A stretch of 35,508 bases of DNA from Dysgonomonas sp. 520 (GCF_010501095.1 NZ_QVMP01000016.1:83257-118764); one strand, 5' to 3'. Shown: positions 8,171 to 18,542, counted from the first letter of the stretch. The notes: generated by a model not told the origin, from the letters alone. Numbers and translations are program-made.

Positions 8171-9742
8171 TTACTTTATTGTCGGTAAACATATTATAAA
8201 CTTGGTTCCTTTTCCCAGTTCGCTTTCTGCCTTTATAGTTCCCTTATGATCCAATACTATTTTCTTGACATAAGCCAGCCCAAGCCCAAAACCTTTCACA
8301 TCGTGACGGTTTCCTGTTGACACGCGATAAAACCTTTCGAAGATTTTTTTTACGTATTCTTTCTTAATCCCTATTCCGTTATCCTCGACCGAAATATATA
8401 CTTTCGTGTCGTTGCTGTTGTTCCACGTTCTTATTATTAGTTCTAACGGAACATCTTCACGCCTGTATTTGACGGCATTATCCGACAGATTGAACAGGAC
8501 GTTCGTAAAATGCATTTCGTCAACATTAACCATCGTTTCGGTTGCCTGCAAGTCGATGTCGATATGTCCTCCAAACTTTTCAACCTTCAACTGGAATGTG
8601 TTGGCAACACTCACCACGATGTCGTTTACATCCATTTCTTTAAATTTGAGAGTGGCTTTTTGTTTTTCGAACAAAGACATTTGAAGAACCTTTTCTACCT
8701 GAAAACTAAGACGTTTGGTTTCATCGTTAATCACTCCTGATATGTGCTTGAATATATCGGGCGATTTGATGATTCCCGGGTCTTTGAGCATTTGTGCCGC
8801 CAACGAGATGGTAGACACAGGAGTTTTCAGTTCGTGGGTCATATTGTTCATGAAGTCACTCTTCATTTCCGACAAACGCTTTTGCCGGAATATCAGATAT
8901 ATTGCTATGATAAACGTAGTGAGAAGTATAAATGTAAATATTAATGACGGGAGCATGAACGAAATTTCGTTAGACAGATATTCACTTTTTGTAGGAAAAT
9001 ATATCCTCAAAAAGTTCAATTTGTCTATCGGGTCGTTTCGGAATAGCACCTGGTTGTATACTTTGTCTCTGGTTTCGGGTGCAAATCCGTCGTCCATATA
9101 AACAGCTCGGTCATTTTTCACTACTTCGATATGAAACGGTAACTCTATACCGTTGTTTTTTAATTCGTTAGTTATATATCTATGCAAGGTTGCACTGTCT
9201 ACTCTTTCTTCAATATTCTTCGTACTGGGTGTGTTTATCAGATTATAAATAACATCGTCTACTATCTTTCGTTGATATTCGTAACGTTGTTTTATAACCT
9301 CCTGCATTTCGAAAGATGCCCCCGAAATGGACTTCGGTCCATAACTTGGCGACAGAATAATAGGCTTGACAGGTTTCGATTTCACTGTTTGTGTGAAAAC
9401 ACTTTCTTCGTAGCCAATTATCTCTCCCGTTGGGCTTATAATCTTTCGCAGGGTACTTTTTGTTATCGTATCTTCTCCTGTACTTCTGCTTGCCGCCATT
9501 GCCGCTGCCATTTGGCGGTCGTATGATTTTTTTGCCGATTCGATCCCATCTTCCAGATATTTCTTTGCCTGGTCATTCTCCAGATTCTGAGATACTTGAT
9601 ACAAACTTCTTGATACTGCTTCGTCAAATTGACCACTTCTCAATCGTATGGTTGTTCTGAAATACGTGACTTGCATCCAAAGCAACCCGAAAAATGCTAT
9701 CGCCATTATCGCAGCAAGTATCCATATTGCCGACTTTCTCAT
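8171..9742 (-). CDS. rprX: Sensor histidine kinase, RprX-like
   Basis: This 523-residue inner-membrane kinase has one membrane segment near 7-27, a long periplasmic sensor region (about 30-260) with no domain I recognise, and a second membrane segment (261-285). The cytoplasmic part holds a HisKA domain with phospho-accepting H303 (H-E-L-K-T-P) and an HATPase domain with the N-box N418-N422, the G1 box DNGIGI and the G2 box GFGLGL. All catalytic motifs are intact. It phosphorylates the RprY-like regulator encoded next to it. There is no HAMP domain, as is usual for the RprX group. A candidate promoter lies at 9890-9897, giving a leader of about 140 bases. Confidence 0.92.
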   Translation of the reverse strand: MRKSAIWILAAIMAIAFFGLLWMQVTYFRTTIRLRSGQFDEAVSRSLYQVSQNLENDQAKKYLEDGIESAKKSYDRQMAAAMAASRSTGEDTITKSTLRKIISPTGEIIGYEESVFTQTVKSKPVKPIILSPSYGPKSISGASFEMQEVIKQRYEYQRKIVDDVIYNLINTPSTKNIEERVDSATLHRYITNELKNNGIELPFHIEVVKNDRAVYMDDGFAPETRDKVYNQVLFRNDPIDKLNFLRIYFPTKSEYLSNEISFMLPSLIFTFILLTTFIIAIYLIFRQKRLSEMKSDFMNNMTHELKTPVSTISLAAQMLKDPGIIKSPDIFKHISGVINDETKRLSFQVEKVLQMSLFEKQKATLKFKEMDVNDIVVSVANTFQLKVEKFGGHIDIDLQATETMVNVDEMHFTNVLFNLSDNAVKYRREDVPLELIIRTWNNSNDTKVYISVEDNGIGIKKEYVKKIFERFYRVSTGNRHDVKGFGLGLAYVKKIVLDHKGTIKAESELGKGTKFIICLPTIK

Positions 9743-9889
9743 TTATGCCTTCCCATATCGTTAATTATACATATCCGATATTAAAATTAAGATAAAAGAT
9801 TTATTATCATATCAATTTTCTAAAATGCTTACAACTAATTAACAATTAAGAATTGTTTTTTGTTTAACATTCAGGAATTTTTTTTTTAA

Positions 9890-9897
9890 CAAATGTA
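9890..9897 (-). promoter_or_regulatory. Candidate -7 box for rprX-rprY
   Basis: The minus-strand TACATTTG matches TAnnTTTG. A TTG 18 bases upstream (9916-9918) is a possible weak -33 box. A second match (TATTTTTG at 9922-9929) lies close by, so the exact start is uncertain. Confidence 0.45.
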
Positions 9898-9951
9898 TTT
9901 ATAAATTTTTTCACACAATTGCAAAAATAAACAAATTTTCTAATAAATATA

Positions 9952-9971
9952 CACTTTATTGTGATAAAGTG
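9952..9971 (-). terminator. Weak hairpin overlapping the sprA stop codon
   Basis: CACTTTAT and ATAAAGTG form an 8-bp perfect stem with a 4-base loop across the sprA stop codon, followed on the minus strand by T-rich DNA without a clean T-run. It is a plausible but weak terminator. Confidence 0.35.
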
Positions 9972-12900
9972 AAACGCAGGCTTATTCCGAAGTTAGTGTT
10001 TGTTGTCGGATACGAAGACGAGGATATTAATGGTGTGTTAACTATTCTGTCGAAGTATGCTTTCAATGTAAGCATGCGACTTAGCGTGTAGTCGGCAGAT
10101 ACCTTGATAGAAAAGCTGGACGTTCCGCTTGTGGCTTGGGTATAGCCTTCTTCTATTTTTCGGATAAGTGCTTGCGATTTGTTGTAGGATATATCTCCCG
10201 ACACATTCAGGTCGTTGCTGAAACGAGACGAGCCGGGTTTGTCCTTGATTCCTATAACACGGTTGAAGTTTGCTATTTTATAACCCATACCGAATACAAA
10301 TTCGTTACGGAAATTTTCAACAATCTGATATGATGAGGTGTTGAGCGCAACGGTTCGTGAGTTGTTGAAGCGTGCACGCAAGGTCATACTATTGTTCAGC
10401 GTACCTTCTGCCCCGAACAATGGGTTGAATGCTTCGGTGATGCTCACCGAAGAAATATTGTAAGGCGAAGATGGCATAGGATTTTCAGTTAAGGTGCTTT
10501 TGGTGAACCCTATATCCTTGCCTGCCGATACCCAGTCGGAGTGCGATGTGTAGGACGACACCCTGTATTGAGCCGTGTAGCCGTGGGTGAACTTCAACGA
10601 TTTCAGTTTCTTTTTCAGTGAGGGAATCAAATCTAATAATCCGTCGTACGATATAGTCCAGTTTGGAAGCATAGACGACATAGATGGAAATGGCGTTAAA
10701 GCTATCTTGTTTGCATCTTTGCCCAGATATGCAGCCAAAAATGCCGGAATCAACACGTCGGAAGAACTTTGACTCACGCTTCCTATCTTAGGGTCGTATT
10801 CTCCTAGTAAGTTGTTTTTCAAAAATCCTTTATCCGGATATCTCACTCCGGTGTATCTGTTTTCCAGACGGTCACGGATTATTGCACGGTTTTCGAGCAG
10901 CTTGTCAAAAGCCTCGGAAGCATATCCGTTTTTCGAACTTCCTGATCGTAATGCTGAGGATATTGCGATTGTTGTCTGAGCAAAACTTCCGCCTAAGGTG
11001 CGAGGCATTTCTGCATACATAAATTGAAGTTCGGTGCGTTCGTTGACTTCACGCAAGGCTGATAAATCTATTTTCAAACCTTTAATCGGTTCCAATTGGG
11101 CTTTGATGTCGAACCTTTCGGTCATATTGAATATGGCCGGATTTATATTTACGCCGGCAGTGTCTATCAATTGTCCGTTTTCGAGAAGTTTGTTCACATA
11201 CTTTTCACCACCCTCAAACCCGAAGGCAAATCCCAGTCCCGGAGCCAACCCGTAATCTGTGCTGCCTTGCCCGAAAGCATCGCCTACCATCGGACGAAAT
11301 CCATATATGCTATTGTCTTCCCTGCGGGTATAATTGAGCGATACGGAACGGAGCGACATCAATCCACGAGCTGTGTATTGAGCCACTTTGTACCATGTGT
11401 TTTCTTCCGGATCGGGTCCCTGAACCACAGAAAGTTTAATCTTTCCCGGTTGTTTGGGAGCTTCCAATTCTATTGTATTATTGTCTTTTTTCTTAAACTT
11501 AACCGGATATGCCTTGCCGTTTTCGAGTTTGGCTGTCACCCTGATGTTTTTGGTATTCAAGTTATGTTTTACTTCAACCTTCACAGAGTCTAGTTCCAAT
11601 TCTTTCTCAAACCTTTTCTTTTCGGTTTTTCTGGCTGCCTGATTTCTCTGGTTGTTGCGTTTCGAGGTCGATTTTTCAAACTTCTGATTCACTTTTTTCA
11701 GGAAATCCCATTTGTTGTATAGCGTCACCATATTTAAACGCCCGTTGAGAACATAGTTGGCTGTGTTTGATATGGTATTTCCCACTTCTATTTCAGATTC
11801 GCCGTCTTCTTGTATTGCGTCTGCACCTCTGTCCCATTTATAAGTTGCTTCGTAGCTGGTCGATCCTGTTATCCAATCGAGGGCGGGAATCAGGGTAAAT
11901 GGCAAGTTATAAGTAAGTTTGGCTGTCTGGCGATAATTGAGAGGCGTGCCTAGTCGCCATATTTCCTTAGCCACCAGCTCTTTCCATTCGTCGTAAGCAT
12001 CCGGAGCCAGTTTTTTATTCACTTGCAGGTTGTTCTCATTTATTTCGGCTTGAGTACCTGATTGGAACGAAAACTTAAGATTCTTCGTAAAATCCCAATT
12101 GAGGCTGAAATCCCTGTCCCAGATGAAGTTTTGGCTCCATGTTGTCAGAAATTCATTCCTGCTGTTATCTTCTCCCAAAACATAGCTGTCAAGATCTCGC
12201 AAAGACGTTTCGTTATAGTTGCGAATGAGAGATGAGTTGAACGATATATTGTTGGGCAGATAATTAAACGCCAGCGATTTTGCGAATTTAGACATGGGCG
12301 CTTTGCTCTTTATGTTTTTGAACGGTGTCCAAGGTTCGAAACTTGGCGAATAGCTATACGCAATGCTTGCCCGGTAATCTTTGGTTACGTCATAAACCGT
12401 TGTAGGCGTGTTTATTTCAGTCTCGCTATACGAATAGGTGAAGCTGAAGTTAGCCGGGTCGTAAGGCATAGGCTTCTTGCTGGCAATGTTCAGTTTGGCA
12501 TTGCTCACGCTGAGGGTTTTAGTCACCGTTTTGTCCTGAGCAAGACTCTTTATCGAGTCTTTTTCTGCTTTGGTACTCACCACCGCCAATGCTTCTTTCA
12601 TCGTAACGTCCTGATCCAACGGGTCGTATTTGGGTGTTACGGTTTGATTAGAGTATGTGTAATATACCGGAATTGTGGCTTTTACCTTTTCGGGCAATAA
12701 TTTACCAACATCTATATTGGTGGAGATGTTGTAGGAGCTGAGGTCGTCGTTGCGGCGTTCCATCAGGCTTTGATCTAATGCACCGAATCCTGCTGTTTCT
12801 TTGCGTCCCGATACGTTGATAGATGCAAGGTCAGACAGGGTTACGTTTAATGTACCTTGGGCAGCCCATCCGCCTTCTTCGTCAAAGTCGGTCAGTCTCA

Positions 12901-15900
12901 TTTCATTGATCCATACCTCTCCCGATTTGGTTTCTCCCGACTTGTTGCGTACCCCTATCATCATCACTTTTATTTCGGATAGGGATGGATTTCCCACAAC
13001 CGAAACTTTATTGTTTGGCTTGCCGGGGGCGTATTCTGAATACAACGATGTAAATGTTATTGTTGATCCGGCTTTACGTTTTTCCTTGTTTCGGTTTAGT
13101 TTTATGTTTTTAAGGAGTTCGAGAGGGAAGTCGAACATGTTTTCCTCTGGCCAGACAATGTGCCTGTCCGAAGTGCTGTTGTTCTGATACGATCCCGCAG
13201 GAGTTATCATTAGCGGGATTTCGTATTCGTAATAATTGTTCTTGTAATCGGAGCCTAAACGCAGGAACACCGACAAATCTCCTCTCGACAGGGAAGACCC
13301 CGAACCTATAACCTCCTCGGCATGGGTAAACATTTGCAAGCGTTTGTAACGGCGCAAGTCGGTAGACGTGTTTTTGTATATGGCACGCGAATCGGTAGGG
13401 TCAAGTTTGTCTATTTTCAAAGACATGGCCTGTTCGTTTTCCTGTACTATCTGCGTTTGTGCAGGATCGGTGATACGCGTTACGCCCGGAGGCATAATGT
13501 AGTTTACAGGTTCACGATCTCCGTTTTCTTCGATGTTGACTGTGGTTACGCTTATTGTTCCGTTTCCCTGAGCCGAATTGTCATGTTTCAAAGTATTGGA
13601 GTAGGTGCGCCAATCGCCTCTGACAAGGTTGAAGGAACCGAAACGCAGAAAGGTGGTATCATTAAATTCAGTCATGAACATACGCATGAACCGTATACTC
13701 TTGAAATCGTTGATTGTGCCTATTCTGCGGTAGTTTTCCCTGATCGGAACTTTAAACTGATACCATGTTACATGGCCCTCGTCTCCGTTGCGCAATGTTA
13801 CGGTAGCATTGCGACTATTAACTATATTGTTTTTTCCCACTTCAAGGTCTTTTGGCCTTAGGCTGACCTTATATTGGAAGAAAGACTCGGTTTCGGTCAT
13901 CGTGTTGTCCGTCTGGTCTATATCTTCCACATCGGGAGACTTGCGGGAAATAGAGGCATCGTTTCCGGATGTACTTACAGAGTTGCCTTCTGTTCCGTTA
14001 TATTTTTTATACCTGTCGAGTATGCTAACCTGGTCGCGGTCGTAATCCGATCCTCTATAATAATGGTAATTGTCTCCGGCGGGGTCGTTGAATGGAGAAA
14101 AGGGGTCAGCTTTCATCTGGGCAACGGTTGAGGCGTCCAGATTTCGTTCCAAATCTTCAAGGTAAGTTTTATAGAAACGATATTCTTTTTCCTGCTCAGA
14201 GTTCAACCCATTATACCCTACATCCTGAATAGCTCTGGTTGCATCGTCAGTGTTGTCAAAAGCGTATACTGTCGATTGACGGGTTGGCACACGCCCCCAG
14301 TTGGTTTCGGCATAAGCCGTAGGATCTCCGTCGATAGGCAGTCCGTTTTCGTAGAATTTTCGTCCGTCTTTCAATATGTCTTCCGATACTTCACCGAGGT
14401 TGAAATAAAGGTCACCACCCAATTCCGGATCTGTTTTGTCTTTATACACAAATGGGTCCATCAACCAGAACTCAATATATTCTACGTTTGCCGCTTCAAA
14501 GTCTTTGTTGTCGAGACGTCGCATAATTCCTCCCCAACGATCTTTTGGGTTCATCAAAGTACCGTCTTTGTTTACTCTTGTGCCATCAAGGTTGTACATA
14601 CCCCGCTCGTTCGGATAATATGAAAGATTGAAGGCAGTGAGGGCTGCGGTTTCGTTAAATGAAATGTCCCGGTTAGGGTAGAGCTCGGTTATAGGAATAT
14701 CCCGCACAAAATGATTGGATAATTGATTCTTATCATCCTTGATGTGCTGGGGCGTCAATGTGGAATTTCTCCGCAAGAAAACGTTATAGTCAATGTTGAA
14801 CCATGACAAGTGCGCCCTGTTTTTACCATAGGCAACGTCGTCACTCAAAAATGCTTCGCTGAAATAGGCAGGCTGATCTTCTGTTTTTCCTCCCTTTATT
14901 GCAGGGGTGGATGATAAAAACCACGACCTTGCGTCCATCAGGCTGATATTCGATTGAGACGATTCGAAGTCGTCCAGATACGAATAACCTCCCGATACCT
15001 TATTTTCGTAATGTCCCGGTATCATGTGGGCAAATTCTCCGGTAAAAGATATGCTCGACGGGGCGGTGGCATTATAAAAAGGCAGTTTATCGACCAGATT
15101 TGTCAACCATTGCGATTGCGTCCGATAGGCGGCATTCAACCCCCAGAGTGTATTTTTCAGGGCTTCGTTGCCCATTGCTGTTTTGGTGGTCATCGGCTTT
15201 TCGTACATGTGCATGAAAGTTCCGCCAATGGTGAAGTCTTTCGAAAAATCGTAGCTTAAGTTTAATCCCAGCATGGTTTTTCGTTGCATCGACATGAACG
15301 AGCGGTTTTCGAGCGATACGCTTATCGGAACGTTTGAGTCGATGTATTGCGAATTGATGATGTTTACATACCCCGAAGTATAGTCGACCGTGTAATCGGA
15401 GCCTTCCATAAGTGTAACACCTCCTGCGGTAACGACAACCGATCCGGGAGCAACATTGGTTGCGTTCAGGTAGATCTGCGAATTGTTGCTGGCTTTATAT
15501 TCCCCGATCATCCTGAACTTATTTCTCTCTGCATCTTGCCGTGCTATGGTGAGTGTGGAGTCGTATAGCGACTGGTAAACATAATTGTCGGCAATGGCGT
15601 CGTTGCCTATTTTTGCCCTTAAATCTTTTCCGAAAGGTTCTACCAAGGGAAATGTTATTCTACCGTTGGCAGCATCAATTGTTAGTCCGTCAATGAAGTC
15701 GAAAACACCATCGGGGTGAGGGTTGTTTCGGGAGTTGAGGCGGTCAAGATTCATTACCTGAAGCAGTATTTTGTCTTTAATATTGCCTTCGGAAATATAG
15801 TTGGTGTATGTTCCGGTAGTGTCGTTCTGATACTGAATATTAAGTTTAAACTTTTCTTTTTGTACCTGATAGGCTCCTAACGAATACACGTTTTTCATCA

Positions 15901-17536
15901 TCAAATGCCAACTGTACGATACGGGCGACATGGAAACGGGTTTCAACAGTTTAAGGATGAGTGCGCCACCTTGTTGTTCCGAATTGTTATCGTTGGTCAA
16001 AGGTATGTCGGACGAAAATTCACCTACCCTGTATTCTTCACCGTTAATTTTGTACTTGTATGCTACGGCTAATACCTGATCCGATTGCAGGGCGGTGTTG
16101 AGCGATATACACCCTGTTTGAGCATTATATTTATATTGCGATGGAGGCAACAGGTATGCATTCTCTATTTTTTCATAATCCAACCCGCTCTGAAGGTTCA
16201 GAGGACTGTTGTTTAGCTTGTCGGTAACCTTTGTTATATCCCGTATTTCACTAAATTCGGTTGTGATTCTGCTATACAGGTTGTTAGCCCTGTTGTTTGG
16301 CGGCAGATTTCTTCCTGTTGATGTCCAATTACTAGAGCCGGATTCGCTGTTGAAATTGAAAATACTGTCCGATTCGGCCAGATCGGCAAAGGCTATAACA
16401 TTACGTGCCTGTTCAAAATTACTGCGTTTGTTTGTTATCCATACTTCAATGTCGGAAATTGTAACAGGCGAATTTATCACAGGCAGGGTACTCATCGCCT
16501 TGTTATAGTTGTCTCGAAAATAAAATCCGAGGAAGAAGTGGCGGTTTTCGTCGTATTTGTCGGCCGAAAACTCGAAAGGCATTGTTTGTACTCCTCCTTT
16601 TGAGTTGACAGTTTGCGATTGCGATTCTTGTTGCGAAATCACCGAACTGATCTTCAATTTTCCGAATTGTAAATCGGCTCGTATACCAAATAGTGCTGCC
16701 CCCCCATTAATCAGTGAATTGGTGGTTGACATGCTCACGTTTCCGGCTTCCAAACGTTTAAGTATTTCATCCTCTTTGCCTTCGTATCCCAGTTTCAACT
16801 TTTTTGAATCGAAATCGAATGTCGTTTCCGTGTCATAATTCATGTCGAAGTTGACCTTGTCGCCCACAGATGCTTTTATATTCATCTGCACTTTCATGTC
16901 GAAGTCGAATAATGTCTGGCTTCGGTTGTTTTCGGTCAAAGATGGATCGTCATATTTATTATGCTTAAAGCCTAATCCGGTTTCGGCATATCCTTGTGTG
17001 CGAATTCTCACGCCTCCGGGTCCGAATATGCGTTCGGCAGGTCCCAGGCTGATTTTGATGTCTTTCAATGAAAAATCGTTGACACTATCTCCGTGTTCCA
17101 ATTCGGCTTGATATTTCGATTTGAAAAACGAAGACATCGACCTGTTTATGATGTATTCGTTATATTCTTTCGGGGTCATGGTTAAGACCGTTTCCCATTC
17201 TCCGTCCCCGATTTTTGTTTTGAACAGGTATATCTGGTTTATGTGGTCATATTCAACCGTGTTCTGAATGTTTGACGGGTCTCGTAAATCGATAGGATGC
17301 GAACTGTTGAGGTCTTCATAGTCCGTTACTTGTGTCTTTTTCACCGGATAGCGGGATGAGCTATCGGCAGGTGCTGTTATTTCGGTCGACACTTCGCCTT
17401 GTTGATTAAAGGCATCCGCATCGTAAGTCCATGCCGGACGGGATGAGGTAAAACGGCTTTCCCCATTGAAAGCGAACAGACTAAATCCGCTTGCAATGAC
17501 CGCCAAAATATAGAAATATTTATAATTTTTTCTCAA
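9956..17536 (-). CDS. sprA: SprA/Sov, type IX secretion outer-membrane translocon
   Basis: The 2526-residue protein has a signal peptide (hydrophobic 8-24) and the full SprA layout. Repeated SprA_N-type segments (for example ISLGPAERIFGPGGVRIRTQG, with the glycine-rich F-G-P-G-G-V core) are followed by thousands of residues of alternating beta strands, and the protein ends in FGISLRFTLSQ, typical of an outer-membrane barrel. SprA forms the very large single-chain barrel through which type IX cargo crosses the outer membrane (Sov in Porphyromonas gingivalis). At 2526 residues it is at the long end for the family. A lysine/arginine-rich insert near residues 1955-1990 is notable. It follows ruvA by 38 bases, a gene pairing conserved across Bacteroidota, and is probably co-transcribed from the promoter at 18256. 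Cargo proteins with sorting domains are encoded at 21537, 31801 and 34254. No frameshift is seen. Confidence 0.97.
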   Translation of the reverse strand: MRKNYKYFYILAVIASGFSLFAFNGESRFTSSRPAWTYDADAFNQQGEVSTEITAPADSSSRYPVKKTQVTDYEDLNSSHPIDLRDPSNIQNTVEYDHINQIYLFKTKIGDGEWETVLTMTPKEYNEYIINRSMSSFFKSKYQAELEHGDSVNDFSLKDIKISLGPAERIFGPGGVRIRTQGYAETGLGFKHNKYDDPSLTENNRSQTLFDFDMKVQMNIKASVGDKVNFDMNYDTETTFDFDSKKLKLGYEGKEDEILKRLEAGNVSMSTTNSLINGGAALFGIRADLQFGKLKISSVISQQESQSQTVNSKGGVQTMPFEFSADKYDENRHFFLGFYFRDNYNKAMSTLPVINSPVTISDIEVWITNKRSNFEQARNVIAFADLAESDSIFNFNSESGSSNWTSTGRNLPPNNRANNLYSRITTEFSEIRDITKVTDKLNNSPLNLQSGLDYEKIENAYLLPPSQYKYNAQTGCISLNTALQSDQVLAVAYKYKINGEEYRVGEFSSDIPLTNDNNSEQQGGALILKLLKPVSMSPVSYSWHLMMKNVYSLGAYQVQKEKFKLNIQYQNDTTGTYTNYISEGNIKDKILLQVMNLDRLNSRNNPHPDGVFDFIDGLTIDAANGRITFPLVEPFGKDLRAKIGNDAIADNYVYQSLYDSTLTIARQDAERNKFRMIGEYKASNNSQIYLNATNVAPGSVVVTAGGVTLMEGSDYTVDYTSGYVNIINSQYIDSNVPISVSLENRSFMSMQRKTMLGLNLSYDFSKDFTIGGTFMHMYEKPMTTKTAMGNEALKNTLWGLNAAYRTQSQWLTNLVDKLPFYNATAPSSISFTGEFAHMIPGHYENKVSGGYSYLDDFESSQSNISLMDARSWFLSSTPAIKGGKTEDQPAYFSEAFLSDDVAYGKNRAHLSWFNIDYNVFLRRNSTLTPQHIKDDKNQLSNHFVRDIPITELYPNRDISFNETAALTAFNLSYYPNERGMYNLDGTRVNKDGTLMNPKDRWGGIMRRLDNKDFEAANVEYIEFWLMDPFVYKDKTDPELGGDLYFNLGEVSEDILKDGRKFYENGLPIDGDPTAYAETNWGRVPTRQSTVYAFDNTDDATRAIQDVGYNGLNSEQEKEYRFYKTYLEDLERNLDASTVAQMKADPFSPFNDPAGDNYHYYRGSDYDRDQVSILDRYKKYNGTEGNSVSTSGNDASISRKSPDVEDIDQTDNTMTETESFFQYKVSLRPKDLEVGKNNIVNSRNATVTLRNGDEGHVTWYQFKVPIRENYRRIGTINDFKSIRFMRMFMTEFNDTTFLRFGSFNLVRGDWRTYSNTLKHDNSAQGNGTISVTTVNIEENGDREPVNYIMPPGVTRITDPAQTQIVQENEQAMSLKIDKLDPTDSRAIYKNTSTDLRRYKRLQMFTHAEEVIGSGSSLSRGDLSVFLRLGSDYKNNYYEYEIPLMITPAGSYQNNSTSDRHIVWPEENMFDFPLELLKNIKLNRNKEKRKAGSTITFTSLYSEYAPGKPNNKVSVVGNPSLSEIKVMMIGVRNKSGETKSGEVWINEMRLTDFDEEGGWAAQGTLNVTLSDLASINVSGRKETAGFGALDQSLMERRNDDLSSYNISTNIDVGKLLPEKVKATIPVYYTYSNQTVTPKYDPLDQDVTMKEALAVVSTKAEKDSIKSLAQDKTVTKTLSVSNAKLNIASKKPMPYDPANFSFTYSYSETEINTPTTVYDVTKDYRASIAYSYSPSFEPWTPFKNIKSKAPMSKFAKSLAFNYLPNNISFNSSLIRNYNETSLRDLDSYVLGEDNSRNEFLTTWSQNFIWDRDFSLNWDFTKNLKFSFQSGTQAEINENNLQVNKKLAPDAYDEWKELVAKEIWRLGTPLNYRQTAKLTYNLPFTLIPALDWITGSTSYEATYKWDRGADAIQEDGESEIEVGNTISNTANYVLNGRLNMVTLYNKWDFLKKVNQKFEKSTSKRNNQRNQAARKTEKKRFEKELELDSVKVEVKHNLNTKNIRVTAKLENGKAYPVKFKKKDNNTIELEAPKQPGKIKLSVVQGPDPEENTWYKVAQYTARGLMSLRSVSLNYTRREDNSIYGFRPMVGDAFGQGSTDYGLAPGLGFAFGFEGGEKYVNKLLENGQLIDTAGVNINPAIFNMTERFDIKAQLEPIKGLKIDLSALREVNERTELQFMYAEMPRTLGGSFAQTTIAISSALRSGSSKNGYASEAFDKLLENRAIIRDRLENRYTGVRYPDKGFLKNNLLGEYDPKIGSVSQSSSDVLIPAFLAAYLGKDANKIALTPFPSMSSMLPNWTISYDGLLDLIPSLKKKLKSLKFTHGYTAQYRVSSYTSHSDWVSAGKDIGFTKSTLTENPMPSSPYNISSVSITEAFNPLFGAEGTLNNSMTLRARFNNSRTVALNTSSYQIVENFRNEFVFGMGYKIANFNRVIGIKDKPGSSRFSNDLNVSGDISYNKSQALIRKIEEGYTQATSGTSSFSIKVSADYTLSRMLTLKAYFDRIVNTPLISSSSYPTTNTNFGISLRFTLSQ

Positions 17537-17574
17537 TCCGAAATATTACTCTTTCTAACAACAATTATTATATA

Positions 17575-18156
17575 TTACAGCATTTTCAGGGCAAGTTTTA
17601 TAACCTGTTCGATAGAGCTTTCAGGGTTTTCTTTCAGAATTTTAGCCACAACTTTTTGCGATGCGGCTTGTTGAAAACCTAGCATAACCAATGCGGCCAC
17701 AGACTCTTCGCTCAATTGGGTGTTTGCGAGAGATGCTGCCGGAATGGCTTCTCCTGTGACTTTTATTTTGTCTTTCAAATCTACAATTACACGTTGTGCT
17801 GTTTTCATCCCGATGCCTTTTACGTTTTTGAGCGAATTGGCATCGCCGGAAGCAATAACGTTTTCCAGTTCCGACGGGCTCATTGATGATAGTATCATCC
17901 GTGCCGTACTGGCTCCGATGCCGGACACGGAGATCAGTTGAGTGAAAATTTCCCGTTCACGTTTGTCCGAAAATCCGAAAAGTTGATGAGCATCTTCCCT
18001 GATGGATTCATGTACAAACAGTTTTGCGGACGATTTCCCGCTCAGAGCCGTGTATGTATTGAGGGAAATGTGAAGAAAATAGCCTATGCCTCCTGTCTCA
18101 AGAGTTGCTGAGGCAGGGGTTAGTTCTTCGATGTTTCCTTTTATATAGTCTATCAT
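17575..18156 (-). CDS. ruvA: Holliday junction DNA helicase subunit RuvA
   Basis: The 193-residue protein is a normal full-length RuvA. It has an N-terminal OB-like domain starting [12 protein letters not shown] (1-62), two helix-hairpin-helix motifs ([14 protein letters not shown] near 106-120 and [14 protein letters not shown] near 140-153), and the C-terminal three-helix domain (about 160-193) that contacts RuvB. RuvA binds four-way junctions as a tetramer and positions the RuvB motor for branch migration. It is the first gene of the ruvA-sprA unit; ruvB and ruvC are not in the window. Confidence 0.97.
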   Translation of the reverse strand: MIDYIKGNIEELTPASATLETGGIGYFLHISLNTYTALSGKSSAKLFVHESIREDAHQLFGFSDKREREIFTQLISVSGIGASTARMILSSMSPSELENVIASGDANSLKNVKGIGMKTAQRVIVDLKDKIKVTGEAIPAASLANTQLSEESVAALVMLGFQQAASQKVVAKILKENPESSIEQVIKLALKML

Positions 18157-18255
18157 AAATTATTTGAAGTCTTTATTTATACCGAAACTAAAATTTCAGG
18201 TCGGAACTCAATGTAAATAACGGTAATTTTATAAAAAGCGTATAATATTAACCAA

Positions 18256-18287
18256 CAAAAGTATCATTTTCCTGCTTTATGAACAAA
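18256..18287 (-). promoter_or_regulatory. Promoter of ruvA-sprA
   Basis: On the minus strand TTTG (18284-18287), a 20-base spacer and TACTTTTG (18256-18263) match the Bacteroidota consensus in both boxes and spacing. Transcription would start near 18249, giving a leader of about 90 bases before ruvA. Confidence 0.75.
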
Positions 18288-18377
18288 ATCTACGGCGCTT
18301 TTGTGCCGAACCACTTAATTTTTATTAATGTATCATACTTTTTTCTGATATTTGTGTTCAATTTTTTATAGAAGACA

Positions 18378-18502
18378 TCTAGACTTTTTAAATTATACTT
18401 AATTTTTGAGTTTTTGTCATGTTGAACGTAGTGAAACATCTAAAAAACAGATCCTTCGATACTCTCAGGATGACAAAATTGAATAAAACGAAAAAGTCTA
18501 GA
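18378..18502. repeat. Dispersed palindromic element, copy 1, inside a 12-bp inverted repeat
   Basis: The inner element (18414-18476) has two 28-base arms (18414-18441, 18449-18476) around a 7-base loop. Each arm begins TTGTCAT and ends ATCT when read inward. The arms agree at conserved triplets (TGA, GAA) but differ at the doublets between them. A second copy is at 34124-34210. Around copy 1 lies an exact inverted repeat, TCTAGACTTTTT (18378-18389) and AAAAAGTCTAGA (18491-18502). The element sits between the ruvA promoter and the exporter genes. It resembles a dispersed intergenic repeat that I recall from many Bacteroidota genomes. Confidence 0.85.
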
Positions 18503-18542
18503 CGGTTTCATAATAACGAAAACAACGGTTATCAAAAAAAGG

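Larger units (their letters stand above)
18157..18542. other. Divergent intergenic region ruvA / exporter
   Basis: This 386-bp gap holds the ruvA promoter (18256-18287) and the palindromic element (18378-18502). I see no clear TAnnTTTG box for the exporter genes; the bases before ATG 18543 are A-rich with an AAGG that may bind ribosomes. No small gene is apparent. Confidence 0.6.

Noticed and set aside
9956-17536. Many plus-strand open frames opposite sprA
   Set aside because: They are antisense shadows of the coding strand; the sprA frame is continuous for 2526 residues with clear family motifs.
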